Positions 24,522-32,106 of a stretch of DNA of 64,000 nucleotides are shown piece by piece; positions within the stretch are counted from its first letter, which is position 1; the number at the start of each line of letters is the position of its first letter. Source of the stretch: Tetragenococcus halophilus subsp. flandriensis (GTDB lineage Bacteria; Bacillota; Bacilli; Lactobacillales; Enterococcaceae); the NCBI RefSeq assembly GCF_030161475.1, contig NZ_BSUG01000024.1, positions 1 to 64,000 of the forward strand. The letters are read 5' to 3'. A program made the position numbers and the translations under genes. Under the pieces are notes generated by a model that was given only the letters and a program-made list of their open reading frames with translations, had not been told where the DNA came from and searched no databases.

Positions 24522-24548
24522 GCTGTGAATCACTACGATTCTGCGACC
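24517..24548 (-). repeat. 32-nt dispersed repeat, copy 2
   Basis: Reverse-complement copy of 10512-10543 with a single mismatch (GGTCGCAGAATC here, GGTCGCTGAATC there). It also abuts a terminator T-run. Confidence 0.7.
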
Positions 24549-24567
24549 AAGGGGAGCTGAGAGTAGA

Positions 24568-24682
24568 TGATGAACAGTACTAGGGCGAGCGGAAGCAAGG
24601 CGTAGTAACCGTACTCTTCGAATCTAAGAGCTGTTGATGAACAGTACTAGAGCAAGTGCAAGCGAGGTGTAGTATCTTTACT
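24568..24682. repeat. Two tandem copies of a degenerate 48-bp unit, 67-bp period
   Basis: Units at 24568-24615 and 24635-24682 both begin TGATGAACAGTACTAG and end GTAGTA followed by five or six variable bases and TACT/TTACT; the middle parts (GGCGAGCGGAAGCAAGG versus AGCAAGTGCAAGCGAGG) are clearly related. The arms AGTACTA and TAGTA...GTACT can pair, so each could form a hairpin. Together with the adjacent 32-nt repeat it fills the gap between the DJ-1 gene and the UvrA-like gene. Confidence 0.6.
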
Positions 24683-24687
24683 TTAAG

Positions 24688-25578
24688 CTATAAATAAGCT
24701 GATGTTTTAGTGTTTAATTTGACAAATGATGCGATGTCTCCTGAATAGACGATTTTCCCGCCTTCATCTCCTCCACTCGGGCCTAATTCAACAATATAAT
24801 CTGCTTGTCTTATCACATCTAAATTGTGTTCGATGAAGAAAAAGGTATTCCCATCTTCTATTAACTTTTGAATGAGTTCCATAAAATGAAATACGTCAAT
24901 TTTATGCATACCTGTTGTTGGTTCATCTAAAATAAACAAATGTTTGTTACCTTTTTGCTTAGAAATGGTGCTAGCCAGTCGCAGACGCTGCATCTCACCC
25001 CCTGACAAATTATCTGTGCCTTGTCCTAGTGAAATATAATCTAAATTCGTCTTTGTTAATAAAGAGAGTGAATAATGGTTTAAAGAATGATTTCCAAAAA
25101 AGCTGATCGCTTCTTTAATTGAAAGTTCAAGCACATCTGCAATCGAGTAGTCGTCAATTTTTACCTTTAAAATTTCGTCTTTATACCTACTTCCATGACA
25201 AACTGGACAAGTTAATTCCACATTTTCAAAAAATAGTTGATTACTTTCGACTATCCCTAGGCCCTGACAATTCGGACATCTTCCCTTTCCAGAATTAAAA
25301 GAAAAATCTGAAGCCAAAAAAGAGAAGCCTTGCTGTTTTGCTTTTTCAGCAAAAAGTTTACGAATATCATCAAAAACGTCTAAGTAAGTCGCAATAATAG
25401 AACGTTTATTTCGTGTGGGACGTTTCTGTGTAATGACAACAAGGTCTCTAAATGCTTTTTTCCAGTGGACCACTTGAGTATCTTTTAATTGGCTGTTCGC
25501 AATTTCTTGCAAGAGTAAACTCGACTTACCAGATCCTGAAACACCTGTAATAACAGATAAGCAATTTGCTGGAAGCAC
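24688..25578 (-). CDS. C-terminal half of the split UvrA-like ATPase
   Basis: The frame resumes 12 nt after the stop, with GTG as the first possible start and no good ribosome binding site. The 296-aa segment has its own Walker A (G-V-S-G-S-G-K-S), zinc-binding C-P-N-C and C-P-V-C pairs, signature N-L-S-G-G-E-M-Q-R and Walker B L-F-I-L-D-E-P-T-T-G. It would be made only by readthrough or re-initiation. Confidence 0.6.
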   Translation of the reverse strand: MLPANCLSVITGVSGSGKSSLLLQEIANSQLKDTQVVHWKKAFRDLVVITQKRPTRNKRSIIATYLDVFDDIRKLFAEKAKQQGFSFLASDFSFNSGKGRCPNCQGLGIVESNQLFFENVELTCPVCHGSRYKDEILKVKIDDYSIADVLELSIKEAISFFGNHSLNHYSLSLLTKTNLDYISLGQGTDNLSGGEMQRLRLASTISKQKGNKHLFILDEPTTGMHKIDVFHFMELIQKLIEDGNTFFFIEHNLDVIRQADYIVELGPSGGDEGGKIVYSGDIASFVKLNTKTSAYL

Positions 25579-25590
25579 AAGAGATATATC

Positions 25591-27120
25591 TTAAAGATTG
25601 TGCATACTTGCTTTTTGTATTTCTACAGCAATTTGTTTAGTATTACGTTGATAACTGTTTTGTTGGTAGTTTGGATGTTTTGATTGCAAAAATAGCGAAT
25701 ATGGATTGTTCATCAACACATTATAAGTTCCCGTTGAGACAACTTCTCCCCCAAAAACACCAGAATTAGGACCAATCTCTACAATATAATCTGCTTGCTT
25801 TATCACTTCTTCATCATGTTCAATCACTAAAACTGTGTTATTACGTCCTTTAATCTCGTCTATCATGGCAAGCAGACCTTCTGTATCAGAAGGATGTAAG
25901 CCAATCGTCGGTTCATCAAGTATGATAATCAATTCGGTCATTTGTGAGTCTAAAACAGCAGCTAGTTTTATGCGCTGAGCCTCTCCACCAGAAAGTGTAG
26001 AATACTGCCGATCGAGGGACAAATAAGCAAGTCCTAACTTAGAAATTCGTTTAATTTTCGTTTCTATATCCAGCAGATAATCTTTGACTGAATTTTTCTC
26101 TTGCGTATTACTTTGTTTCTTTACTTGCCTTACCCAATATAAAACATGCGTTAAACTTTCTCTAGTAATTTCAGGTAATCGTCGGTTATAAACTTTGACA
26201 AAACGACTTAGTGGATTGAGCTTTTCCCCGTGACATTCAGAACATGTCTCCTCCTTGATAAATCCTTTAAGACTTTTAGGTATCGTTTTTTCTTCAGCAA
26301 TCTTTTCCCAAATTTTCGGTTCTACTCCTTCATATTTTCCTTCCGCCACTTTTGTAGGTAAGTGCTCTTTTTGTGCTTCAGAAATGACTGTTGAATAAAT
26401 CCCATTTTTCAATAAATCAAACTGTTCTGAAGTAAATTCTTTTAAAGGAATATCTTCTGGCACAGAAATCTTAAGGTATTTTAATAAAGCAGAGAAAGAT
26501 TTCATTTGATACTGGGCATAAGCGCTATGCCAAGTAGCTATAGCACCATTCAGAATAGTTTTATCTTTTTTATAGAGCTTTTCTTGAATATTCAGTGACT
26601 TTCCCATTCCTTTACATCTTGGACAAGCTCCCGCTTTTGTATTGAAAGAAAAATGTGACCTTGTTAATTTATCCATCCGGTAATTACAATGAGGACAGTA
26701 CATATAAACGCTGAATTCTCCATCTACTTTTTCAGTTTCCTCCTTAGAATCACTTGCCGAGATGCTTTTATGACAATTTGGACAATCCCGTTGATGTAGC
26801 TTTTCAAAAATCATCCGTAAATCTGTGTAGATATCCGTTTGTGTTCCTAAAGTTGAACGCGGGTTGTCATTTCTATCCTCTTGATCAATTAGAATAGCAG
26901 GAGATAGATTCTTGATCTGTTCAACTTTTGGTTTGGGTATTCCCTGGTAATTCATCGTCTCTAAGTGTTGCCTTTGTGATTCAATATATATCGTATCTTT
27001 GAGTAAGGTTGTTTTCCCTGAACCAGATAATCCTGTAATCACGGTTAATTTATTTCTTGGGATTTCTACATCAATATGCTTTAAATTTTTCTCATAAGCA
27101 TTTTTTATTTTAATATTCAT
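25591..27120 (-). CDS. N-terminal half of the split UvrA-like ATPase
   Basis: A 509-aa product ending at the premature TAA. It contains the first ATPase module of a UvrA-like protein: Walker A G-L-S-G-S-G-K-T-T near residue 30, zinc fingers C-P-N-C / C-P-H-C near 113-142, the C-P-R-C-K-G-M-G and C-S-E-C-H-G pairs, signature L-S-G-G-E-A-Q-R and Walker B I-I-L-D-E-P-T-I-G-L-H-P. Because UvrA-type proteins need both modules, this product alone is unlikely to have the full activity. It is divergent from a double-MerR regulator. Confidence 0.7.
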   Translation of the reverse strand: MNIKIKNAYEKNLKHIDVEIPRNKLTVITGLSGSGKTTLLKDTIYIESQRQHLETMNYQGIPKPKVEQIKNLSPAILIDQEDRNDNPRSTLGTQTDIYTDLRMIFEKLHQRDCPNCHKSISASDSKEETEKVDGEFSVYMYCPHCNYRMDKLTRSHFSFNTKAGACPRCKGMGKSLNIQEKLYKKDKTILNGAIATWHSAYAQYQMKSFSALLKYLKISVPEDIPLKEFTSEQFDLLKNGIYSTVISEAQKEHLPTKVAEGKYEGVEPKIWEKIAEEKTIPKSLKGFIKEETCSECHGEKLNPLSRFVKVYNRRLPEITRESLTHVLYWVRQVKKQSNTQEKNSVKDYLLDIETKIKRISKLGLAYLSLDRQYSTLSGGEAQRIKLAAVLDSQMTELIIILDEPTIGLHPSDTEGLLAMIDEIKGRNNTVLVIEHDEEVIKQADYIVEIGPNSGVFGGEVVSTGTYNVLMNNPYSLFLQSKHPNYQQNSYQRNTKQIAVEIQKASMHNL

Positions 27121-27182
27121 ATCATCACCTCATTTTTATCATATCAGATTGAAGCAATATTCTATTTTTTAACAAAAGAACG

Positions 27183-27234
27183 TTGTTATATTCCAATTAA
27201 TGATATAATAAAATGAACCAAGGACTTTAAGGTT
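27183..27234 (+). promoter_or_regulatory. Promoter region of the double-MerR gene
   Basis: TTGTTA (27183-27188) and TATAAT (27204-27209) are possible -35 and -10 boxes with a short 15-bp spacer. An AACC...GGTT dyad (27216-27234) follows and may be an operator. The site lies in the 135-bp gap shared with the UvrA-like gene. Confidence 0.4.
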
Positions 27235-27255
27235 TTATTTAAAGGTTGTGAAAAA

Positions 27256-27948
27256 ATGAAATATACGATGAAACAAATGATTGAATATGTGGGAGTAAGC
27301 AATACAACTTTGAAACGATATGAAAATAATGGATTAATCCCTCCTGTTTTATATACTAAAGGAAAACATAGAAGATACGAAGAAGTGCATTTACTAGCTT
27401 TTAAAACAATTCGAGGTCTTTTGCAAGGTTTTGACATACCTGTAGCTTATCAATTGATGAAGTTAGCTAAAGAAGAGAAATTTACAAAATCCTATTGGAC
27501 CATTGCCCAAGCACAAAAAGATTTAGTAAAGAAAAAAGAAACACTAAAAATGCATAAAGAATTTATCCTTGCTTTCCCACAAAAACCATTAAAAAAACAA
27601 AGCATGCGAATAGGTGAACTGGCAAAATTTGCGGATGTCAAAAGCTCGACGATTCGTTATTGGGAAAAAAGAGGACTGATTCACGGAATAAGAGAAGAAA
27701 GTAGTGGTTATCGTTTCTATGACAAAAACGAGGTGAGAAAAACAATTATCATCTCTTTTTTACGTAAAAGTATCTATAAGCTAGAAGATATTAAAGACAT
27801 CATTGAAAAAATAGATGAAAAAAATCTAGCAAGTATTAAAAAGCATTATACAACAGTTAACGATGAACTGGATAATCAGTTGTCCATGCAGTTAAGAGCT
27901 ATTTCATCTTATATGAGCTATTGTGAAAAATTATCTTTTGAGCATTAA
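27256..27948 (+). CDS. Regulator with two MerR-type HTH domains
   Basis: A 230-aa protein with two winged-helix MerR domains in one chain. The first (about residues 3-72) reads Y-T-M-K-Q-M-I-E-Y-V-G-V-S-N-T-T-L-K-R-Y-E. The second (about 115-180) reads M-R-I-G-E-L-A-K-F-A-D-V-K-S-S-T-I-R-Y-W-E. A helical tail follows, without a recognisable ligand-binding domain. Most MerR proteins have one such domain and dimerise, so this one could act as an internal pseudo-dimer. The start at 27256 follows AAAGGTTG, 7 nt upstream. The divergent position next to the UvrA-like ATPase suggests it controls that gene. Confidence 0.85.
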   Translation: MKYTMKQMIEYVGVSNTTLKRYENNGLIPPVLYTKGKHRRYEEVHLLAFKTIRGLLQGFDIPVAYQLMKLAKEEKFTKSYWTIAQAQKDLVKKKETLKMHKEFILAFPQKPLKKQSMRIGELAKFADVKSSTIRYWEKRGLIHGIREESSGYRFYDKNEVRKTIIISFLRKSIYKLEDIKDIIEKIDEKNLASIKKHYTTVNDELDNQLSMQLRAISSYMSYCEKLSFEH

Positions 27949-28002
27949 TATAATGGTTCGAAATTATATTAGACAATAGTTCTATCAGAGACAAAAGTGT
28001 GA

Positions 28003-28392
28003 TTATATTTCTTTTGCTACGATTTCAACTTTAATGCGGTCAGGATCTTCAAAGTAAAAGGCATAATGATTTGGACCACCTGCGAAGGGATATGAATTTA
28101 CATATTGTTCATTTACTCCATTATTGATTAATTTTTGCCTTAACTTATCGACTTTCTGCCCATTATCTACTGCAAATGCTAAATGATTTAATCCTGTATT
28201 CTTTCTATGATAACCATTTTTTAAATACTCATCTTCTGTTTGGACAAATACTATATAATAATTACCATATTTATAACTAAAACCTTGTTCCCAATCTTGA
28301 TATAAACGATAACCTAATTCAGAAAGTAGAAGATCGTAGAACTTCCTTGTTTCAGATAAGTTGCTTACATAAATTTCAATATGATGGATCAT
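28003..28392 (-). CDS. VOC-family (glyoxalase/bleomycin-resistance-like) protein
   Basis: A 129-aa soluble protein with the paired beta-alpha-beta-beta-beta modules of the vicinal oxygen chelate fold. It starts I-H-H-I-E-I-Y-V-S-N-L with the metal-binding-type histidine, has G-L-N-H-L-A-F-A-V at the start of the second module, and ends F-Y-F-E-D-P-D-R-I-K-V-E-I-V with the conserved glutamate. Possible roles are glyoxalase-like metal enzyme or drug-binding protein; substrate unknown. AAAGGAG lies 11 nt before the ATG. It lies in a cluster of resistance-type genes. Confidence 0.9.
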   Translation of the reverse strand: MIHHIEIYVSNLSETRKFYDLLLSELGYRLYQDWEQGFSYKYGNYYIVFVQTEDEYLKNGYHRKNTGLNHLAFAVDNGQKVDKLRQKLINNGVNEQYVNSYPFAGGPNHYAFYFEDPDRIKVEIVAKEI

Positions 28393-28463
28393 ATAATAAA
28401 AACTCCTTTTTATTTCTTGCCATTTTTAACAGTCTAACAACATATAGAAGTTGGTTTTCCATG

Positions 28464-28799
28464 TTATTTTATTCCTTCGTTTCTTTTTTCATATCTTGAA
28501 AGCAGCTTTTCTTTATGGGCTAACATAATAGTTTCCAAGGAAATATCATATTTATCCGCTATTACAAAAATATTATCTAATACATCTCCTAATTCTTCTA
28601 TCAAGTTTTCTAATTGTTCGTTATATTCAGAAGTTTTCTCATCTGGTCTATCACGTCCAATTTCCAATGTCCTGATCGCTCGACTGACCTCTCCGACTTC
28701 TTCAGAAAGAAAGTTAGAACGTATAAACGGACCATACTGATACCACTTCCTTTGTTTATAAAAATCACTAATGAATAATTGATAATCACGGATATCCAA
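28464..28799 (-). CDS. MazG-like nucleotide pyrophosphohydrolase
   Basis: A 111-aa cytoplasmic protein of the all-alpha NTP pyrophosphatase superfamily, which hydrolyses (d)NTPs to monophosphates. The metal-binding motif pair E-E-V-G-E (first helix) and E-E-L-G-D-V-L-D (second helix) is intact. I prefer the TTG start at 28799, since AGGTG lies 6 nt upstream; the in-frame GTG at 28808 is part of that binding site. It follows the VOC gene's direction and is divergent from the LOG-family gene. A house-cleaning role on damaged nucleotides is likely. Confidence 0.82.
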   Translation of the reverse strand: MDIRDYQLFISDFYKQRKWYQYGPFIRSNFLSEEVGEVSRAIRTLEIGRDRPDEKTSEYNEQLENLIEELGDVLDNIFVIADKYDISLETIMLAHKEKLLSRYEKRNEGIK

Positions 28800-28884
28800 A
28801 ATTAACACCTGCTTTTTAATTTTTTCAATATAAATTTTCTTCTATGATATACTATTCTTAATGGAAATAGAAGGGAGTTTTTAT

Positions 28885-29445
28885 TTGAATATCACGGTAT
28901 ATAGTGGAGCGAATAGAGGAAAGCAAGCGATTTTTGAACAGTCTGCTATTGCATTAGGAAAGTGGATCGCTAAAAATAATAATACACTGGTTTATGGTGG
29001 TGGAAAGGCAGGTTTAATGGGGAGTTTAGCTGATACAGTTCTTCATTCTGGCGGTAAAGCTATTGGTGTCATTCCTACATTTTTAAAAAATAGAGAACTT
29101 GCACACCAGGATTTAACGAAATTGTATGTCGTTGAGACAATGTCTGAAAGAAAAAATAAAATGGCCTCCTTAGCAGAAGCATTTATCGCGCTACCAGGTG
29201 GTCCTGGAACCCTAGAAGAAATTACTGAAATGGTTTCTTGGACGAGAATTGGACAAAATCCCAATCCATGTATTTTTTATAATGTAAATAACTATTATGA
29301 CGCAATTGAAAACTTTTACGACAATATGGTAATAAATGACTTTTTAACCAAAGAAGACCGTAGTAAAATTCTTTTCTCCTCTTCTTTTGACGAAATCGGC
29401 TCCTTTATAGAAAATTATGAGCCGCCTCTAGCTAGACAATATTAA
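28885..29445 (+). CDS. LOG-family protein (TIGR00730)
   Basis: A 186-aa Rossmann-fold protein related to LONELY GUY cytokinin-activating phosphoribohydrolases, often misnamed lysine decarboxylase. The motif L-P-G-G-P-G-T-L-E-E-I is intact, as is Y-G-G-G-K-A-G-L-M-G near residue 40. Bacterial members split nucleoside 5'-monophosphates into base and ribose phosphate. I start at the TTG at 28885, because GGGAG is 8 nt upstream; the ATG at 28861 precedes that site and is probably not used. Confidence 0.9.
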   Translation: MNITVYSGANRGKQAIFEQSAIALGKWIAKNNNTLVYGGGKAGLMGSLADTVLHSGGKAIGVIPTFLKNRELAHQDLTKLYVVETMSERKNKMASLAEAFIALPGGPGTLEEITEMVSWTRIGQNPNPCIFYNVNNYYDAIENFYDNMVINDFLTKEDRSKILFSSSFDEIGSFIENYEPPLARQY

Positions 29446-29446
29446 A

Positions 29447-29500
29447 AAAATAGAGCCTTATAATCTTTGCAAAGTTGAAGAAAAGTAAGGCTCATATTTT
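29447..29500. terminator. Shared terminator between convergent LOG and ABC permease genes
   Basis: GAGCCTTA (29453-29460) pairs with TAAGGCTC (29486-29493). An A-run before and T-rich sequence after allow use in both directions. Confidence 0.7.
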
Positions 29501-29524
29501 ATGTTAAAACAAATAACTTTCTCA

Positions 29525-30289
29525 CTAAAAATCACTTTTTTGAAATGAAATTAAAGCTATAATCGAAGTGATCATTAACCAAAGGAATAATACTAAAATA
29601 CTGGGAAATACCTCCATCGCTTCAAACGTTTCCGCTGTCCCTGATAGACTATGAATAGCTGATTGTGGCATAAACGGCAACAAAAGACTTCGAATACTTT
29701 CTGAAAACATATTAATCAGTGCTGGTATTGCCATAATTATTAGGGAAAAAGCAATACTTCCTCCACTGTTTTTAAAAAAGAAAGCTGCCGCTACTGTAAG
29801 CAGACTATAAAAGACTGGCATAATTAAGGTCCCTAATACAAATTGATTTATGCGACTATTCGTTAAATGAACCATAGTTCTATCGTTCACCATTAGCACG
29901 GATTGACTCGTCAGATAAATTAGTGCCACTAATAAAGCACTCAAAATAATAGTTAACAATAAAAAGGTAATATATTTCCCTATAAAAAACTTTTTTCGAT
30001 TTGGAACAGCGGCTAAAGATGTGTGAATGGTTTGGCTAGTAAATTCGCGAGTTATAGTTAAAGCTGTAAAAATAATGAATAAGATATTGGCAAAATCAAC
30101 ACCCAACATATTGGCAGAAAAAACTTCCATAACAGATAATTCCTGAATTGTTTTTCCTTGAGTAACATTGGTTGTAATTGTAAAGATGAGTCCAGCTAAT
30201 AAGCTGATACCAATAGTAAAAAGTAAATACATTTTAGAAAAGCGAAGAAAAAAGATTTTTTTATATTCAGCACGTAAAATATTGTTCAC
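29525..30289 (-). CDS. ABC-2 type transporter permease
   Basis: A 254-aa membrane protein with about six segments, of the ABC-2/bacitracin-immunity permease type. The cytoplasmic loop after the first segments contains I-T-R-E-F-T-S-Q-T-I-H-T-S-L, a typical coupling motif of these exporters. Its start overlaps the stop of the ATPase gene by 4 nt (ATGA), so the two are translationally coupled. It is the last gene of the MerR-ATPase-permease operon, probably a drug or peptide exporter. Confidence 0.88.
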   Translation of the reverse strand: MNNILRAEYKKIFFLRFSKMYLLFTIGISLLAGLIFTITTNVTQGKTIQELSVMEVFSANMLGVDFANILFIIFTALTITREFTSQTIHTSLAAVPNRKKFFIGKYITFLLLTIILSALLVALIYLTSQSVLMVNDRTMVHLTNSRINQFVLGTLIMPVFYSLLTVAAAFFFKNSGGSIAFSLIIMAIPALINMFSESIRSLLLPFMPQSAIHSLSGTAETFEAMEVFPSILVLFLWLMITSIIALISFQKSDF

Positions 30290-31215
30290 TGCGCTTCACT
30301 TCCTTTTAAAAACTCATTGGATACATAGTCGATTTTTCCTTTTGTTAATTCAGTAAATGCCTCTTCTAATGAAGGTTCCACTTTGGTTAATTCGTATAAC
30401 GCTAATTGGTTTTTCTTAGCGATTTCCCCAATTTGCTCCATGTTAAATTGATAAACATATAATGTTTCATCTTTTCTTTGTTTAATCATAGCACCTTTTT
30501 TATCTAATAACGTTTTTAATTTTTCATCATTTTCAGACTTTACTTTAATAAAAGTCCCTAAACTTTTTTCTGCCAACTCATCGATCGTCATATCTGCAAT
30601 TAGTTTTCCTTGCGCAATAATGATCATACGATCCGCAATCATCTGCATTTCACTCATTAAGTGGCTAGAAACTAACACGGCTTTCCCGTCTTTTGCTAAT
30701 TTTTTGGTTAATTCACGTAGCCAATGAATACCATCTACATCCAAGCCATTAAAAGGTTCATCTAAAATAATTGTTTCCGGGTTCCCTAAAAGAGCAGTGG
30801 CAATCCCTAAGCGTTGCTTCATTCCTAAAGAAAATGTCCCAATAGCTTTATTCATAACACTTTCTAGTCCTGTCTTTCTTAATGTTGAGTCTACTTGTTT
30901 TAAAGAAATACCACTTGCTGTAGCAATAATTTCCAAATGCTGTTTCGGAGTTAGTTTAGGGTTGGTCGCATTCCCGTCGATTAAAGCACCTACTTTGGAA
31001 ATAGGATGTTTTAAATCTTTATAGCGTTTGCCATCAATGCTTATTCCCCCTTCACTTGGAGTCATTAGACCCAATATCATTTTCATCGTCGTTGATTTTC
31101 CGGCTCCATTCGGACCTAGGAACCCGGTCACTACACCTGGTTGAATGTTTAATGATAAATGATCTACTGAAACTTTTTCTTTGAAAATTTTCGTTAAGTT
31201 TTCCATTTCAATCAT
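30286..31215 (-). CDS. ABC-2 type exporter ATP-binding protein
   Basis: A 309-aa ATPase of the drug/lantibiotic exporter (CcmA/BcrA-like) class. It has Walker A G-P-N-G-A-G-K-S-T, signature F-S-L-G-M-K-Q-R-L, Walker B T-I-I-L-D-E-P-F-N-G-L-D and a C-terminal extension (about 215-309) common in BcrA-type proteins. The ATG at 31215 was chosen because GAGGAGG lies 7 nt before it, and this makes an 8-nt overlap with the MerR gene upstream. Longer in-frame starts would lie inside that gene. The partner permease overlaps its stop codon. Confidence 0.93.
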   Translation of the reverse strand: MIEMENLTKIFKEKVSVDHLSLNIQPGVVTGFLGPNGAGKSTTMKMILGLMTPSEGGISIDGKRYKDLKHPISKVGALIDGNATNPKLTPKQHLEIIATASGISLKQVDSTLRKTGLESVMNKAIGTFSLGMKQRLGIATALLGNPETIILDEPFNGLDVDGIHWLRELTKKLAKDGKAVLVSSHLMSEMQMIADRMIIIAQGKLIADMTIDELAEKSLGTFIKVKSENDEKLKTLLDKKGAMIKQRKDETLYVYQFNMEQIGEIAKKNQLALYELTKVEPSLEEAFTELTKGKIDYVSNEFLKGSEAQ

Positions 31216-31984
31216 TTTCATTCCTCCTCGAAGATAGATAATAATCGACAGCCTGATCAATAAAACCATCTGCAAATTCTGCCAAACGCCGGTCTTCTTC
31301 GGGCCAGTTTTGCCGGTTTTGGAAGGATTGTTTATGGACCTCGAGTAAATTTTGGCTCCCTTTTGTAATGTCGACCACCGCTTCTAACCAACGCTTAGCA
31401 AAATCCTGTCCTTGCTGACTTTCAGGCGAATGTTCGTTTAATATATGCGCGACTGCTTCTAAAATAAGTCCCTTCCATTTCCAATACATGTCTAATACTT
31501 CTTCTGGCTTTTGATAATATTTTTGAAAAATATCTAATGACGATTCATCAAATGAAACATCTGCGTATTGGTAAATGGTATCTTTGTTTAAAGAAATCAT
31601 TAATTGAACAAGATTTCCCAGAGCTAGTTCTTTATTTTCTTTTATCCCCGCTAAACTTGCATCAATCATCGCAATATTGCTTTGTACTTCATGTAGTTTG
31701 TAATAAAATAGCTCTCGCTGCTTTTCTAATACATCAGTAAGTTGTTTTGTAGAAATTGTATCTTTTACTAGTTGGTGAATATCTTTAATTTTCAATCCCA
31801 AAGATTTGTAAAATAAAACTTGTTGCAGACGAGTTAAATCTGCTTTTGTGTAATATCTCCGTCCGTTTTCTTCATTTTTTTCCAAAGGAACTAATTGAAT
31901 GTTATCGTAATATTGTAAGGTCCGAACAGTAACACCTGTTAATTGGGAAATCTCTCCAATCGAAAATTTGTTTTTCTTTTCCAT
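31208..31984 (-). CDS. MerR-family regulator of the ABC exporter operon
   Basis: A 258-aa regulator. The N-terminal MerR domain reads F-S-I-G-E-I-S-Q-L-T-G-V-T-V-R-T-L-Q-Y-Y-D. A coiled-coil dimer helix follows (about 75-125), then a C-terminal helical domain of TipAS-like size (about 135-258) that probably binds the inducer. It is the first gene of the operon and overlaps the ATPase gene, so it likely activates its own exporter when a drug is bound. AGGAGGG precedes the ATG. Its promoter has the long spacer typical of MerR targets. Confidence 0.9.
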   Translation of the reverse strand: MEKKNKFSIGEISQLTGVTVRTLQYYDNIQLVPLEKNEENGRRYYTKADLTRLQQVLFYKSLGLKIKDIHQLVKDTISTKQLTDVLEKQRELFYYKLHEVQSNIAMIDASLAGIKENKELALGNLVQLMISLNKDTIYQYADVSFDESSLDIFQKYYQKPEEVLDMYWKWKGLILEAVAHILNEHSPESQQGQDFAKRWLEAVVDITKGSQNLLEVHKQSFQNRQNWPEEDRRLAEFADGFIDQAVDYYLSSRRNEND

Positions 31985-32004
31985 GCTAAGCCCTCCTCAC
32001 CATT

Positions 32005-32035
32005 ATTAAATCACATTACGTAACGTCATGTTCAA
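32005..32035 (-). promoter_or_regulatory. MerR-type promoter with 19-bp spacer for the exporter operon
   Basis: On the minus strand TTGAAC (32030-32035) and TTTAAT (32005-32010) are separated by 19 bp. The spacer is centred on the palindrome TTACGTAA. A stretched spacer with a dyad is the hallmark of promoters that MerR proteins activate by DNA distortion. Confidence 0.6.
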
Positions 32036-32052
32036 CTAATTTAAAAAAAGAC

Positions 32053-32083
32053 TTGACCTTTACGTTAGGTAAAGCCTTATAGT
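32053..32083 (+). promoter_or_regulatory. MerR-type promoter with 19-bp spacer for the TipA-like gene
   Basis: TTGACC (32053-32058) and TATAGT (32078-32083) are separated by 19 bp. The dyad CTTTAC (32058-32063) / GTAAAG (32069-32074) lies in the spacer, as in autoactivated tipA-type promoters. Confidence 0.7.
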
Positions 32084-32106
32084 CAAAAATGAAAGGAGGA
32101 TAAACA

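Larger units (their letters stand above)
24688..27120 (-). pseudogene. UvrA-like ABC ATPase interrupted by one in-frame TAA
   Basis: Reading the minus strand from 27120, one frame runs to 24688 with a single interruption, a TAA at 25591-25593 between A-S-M-H-N-L and D-I-S-L-V-L-P-A-N. Without this codon the product would be about 810 aa, with two complete ABC ATPase modules and UvrA-type zinc fingers. It would be shorter than true UvrA (about 940 aa) and thus of the UvrA-like group often linked to drug resistance. No frameshift is needed. It may be a pseudogene, a strain-specific mutation or a sequencing error. The upstream divergent gene encodes a MerR-type regulator. Confidence 0.75.

Noticed and set aside
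28861-28884. ATG at 28861 as start of the LOG-family protein
   Set aside because: The strong GGGAG lies after this ATG and 8 nt before the TTG at 28885, where the conserved N-terminal strand begins.
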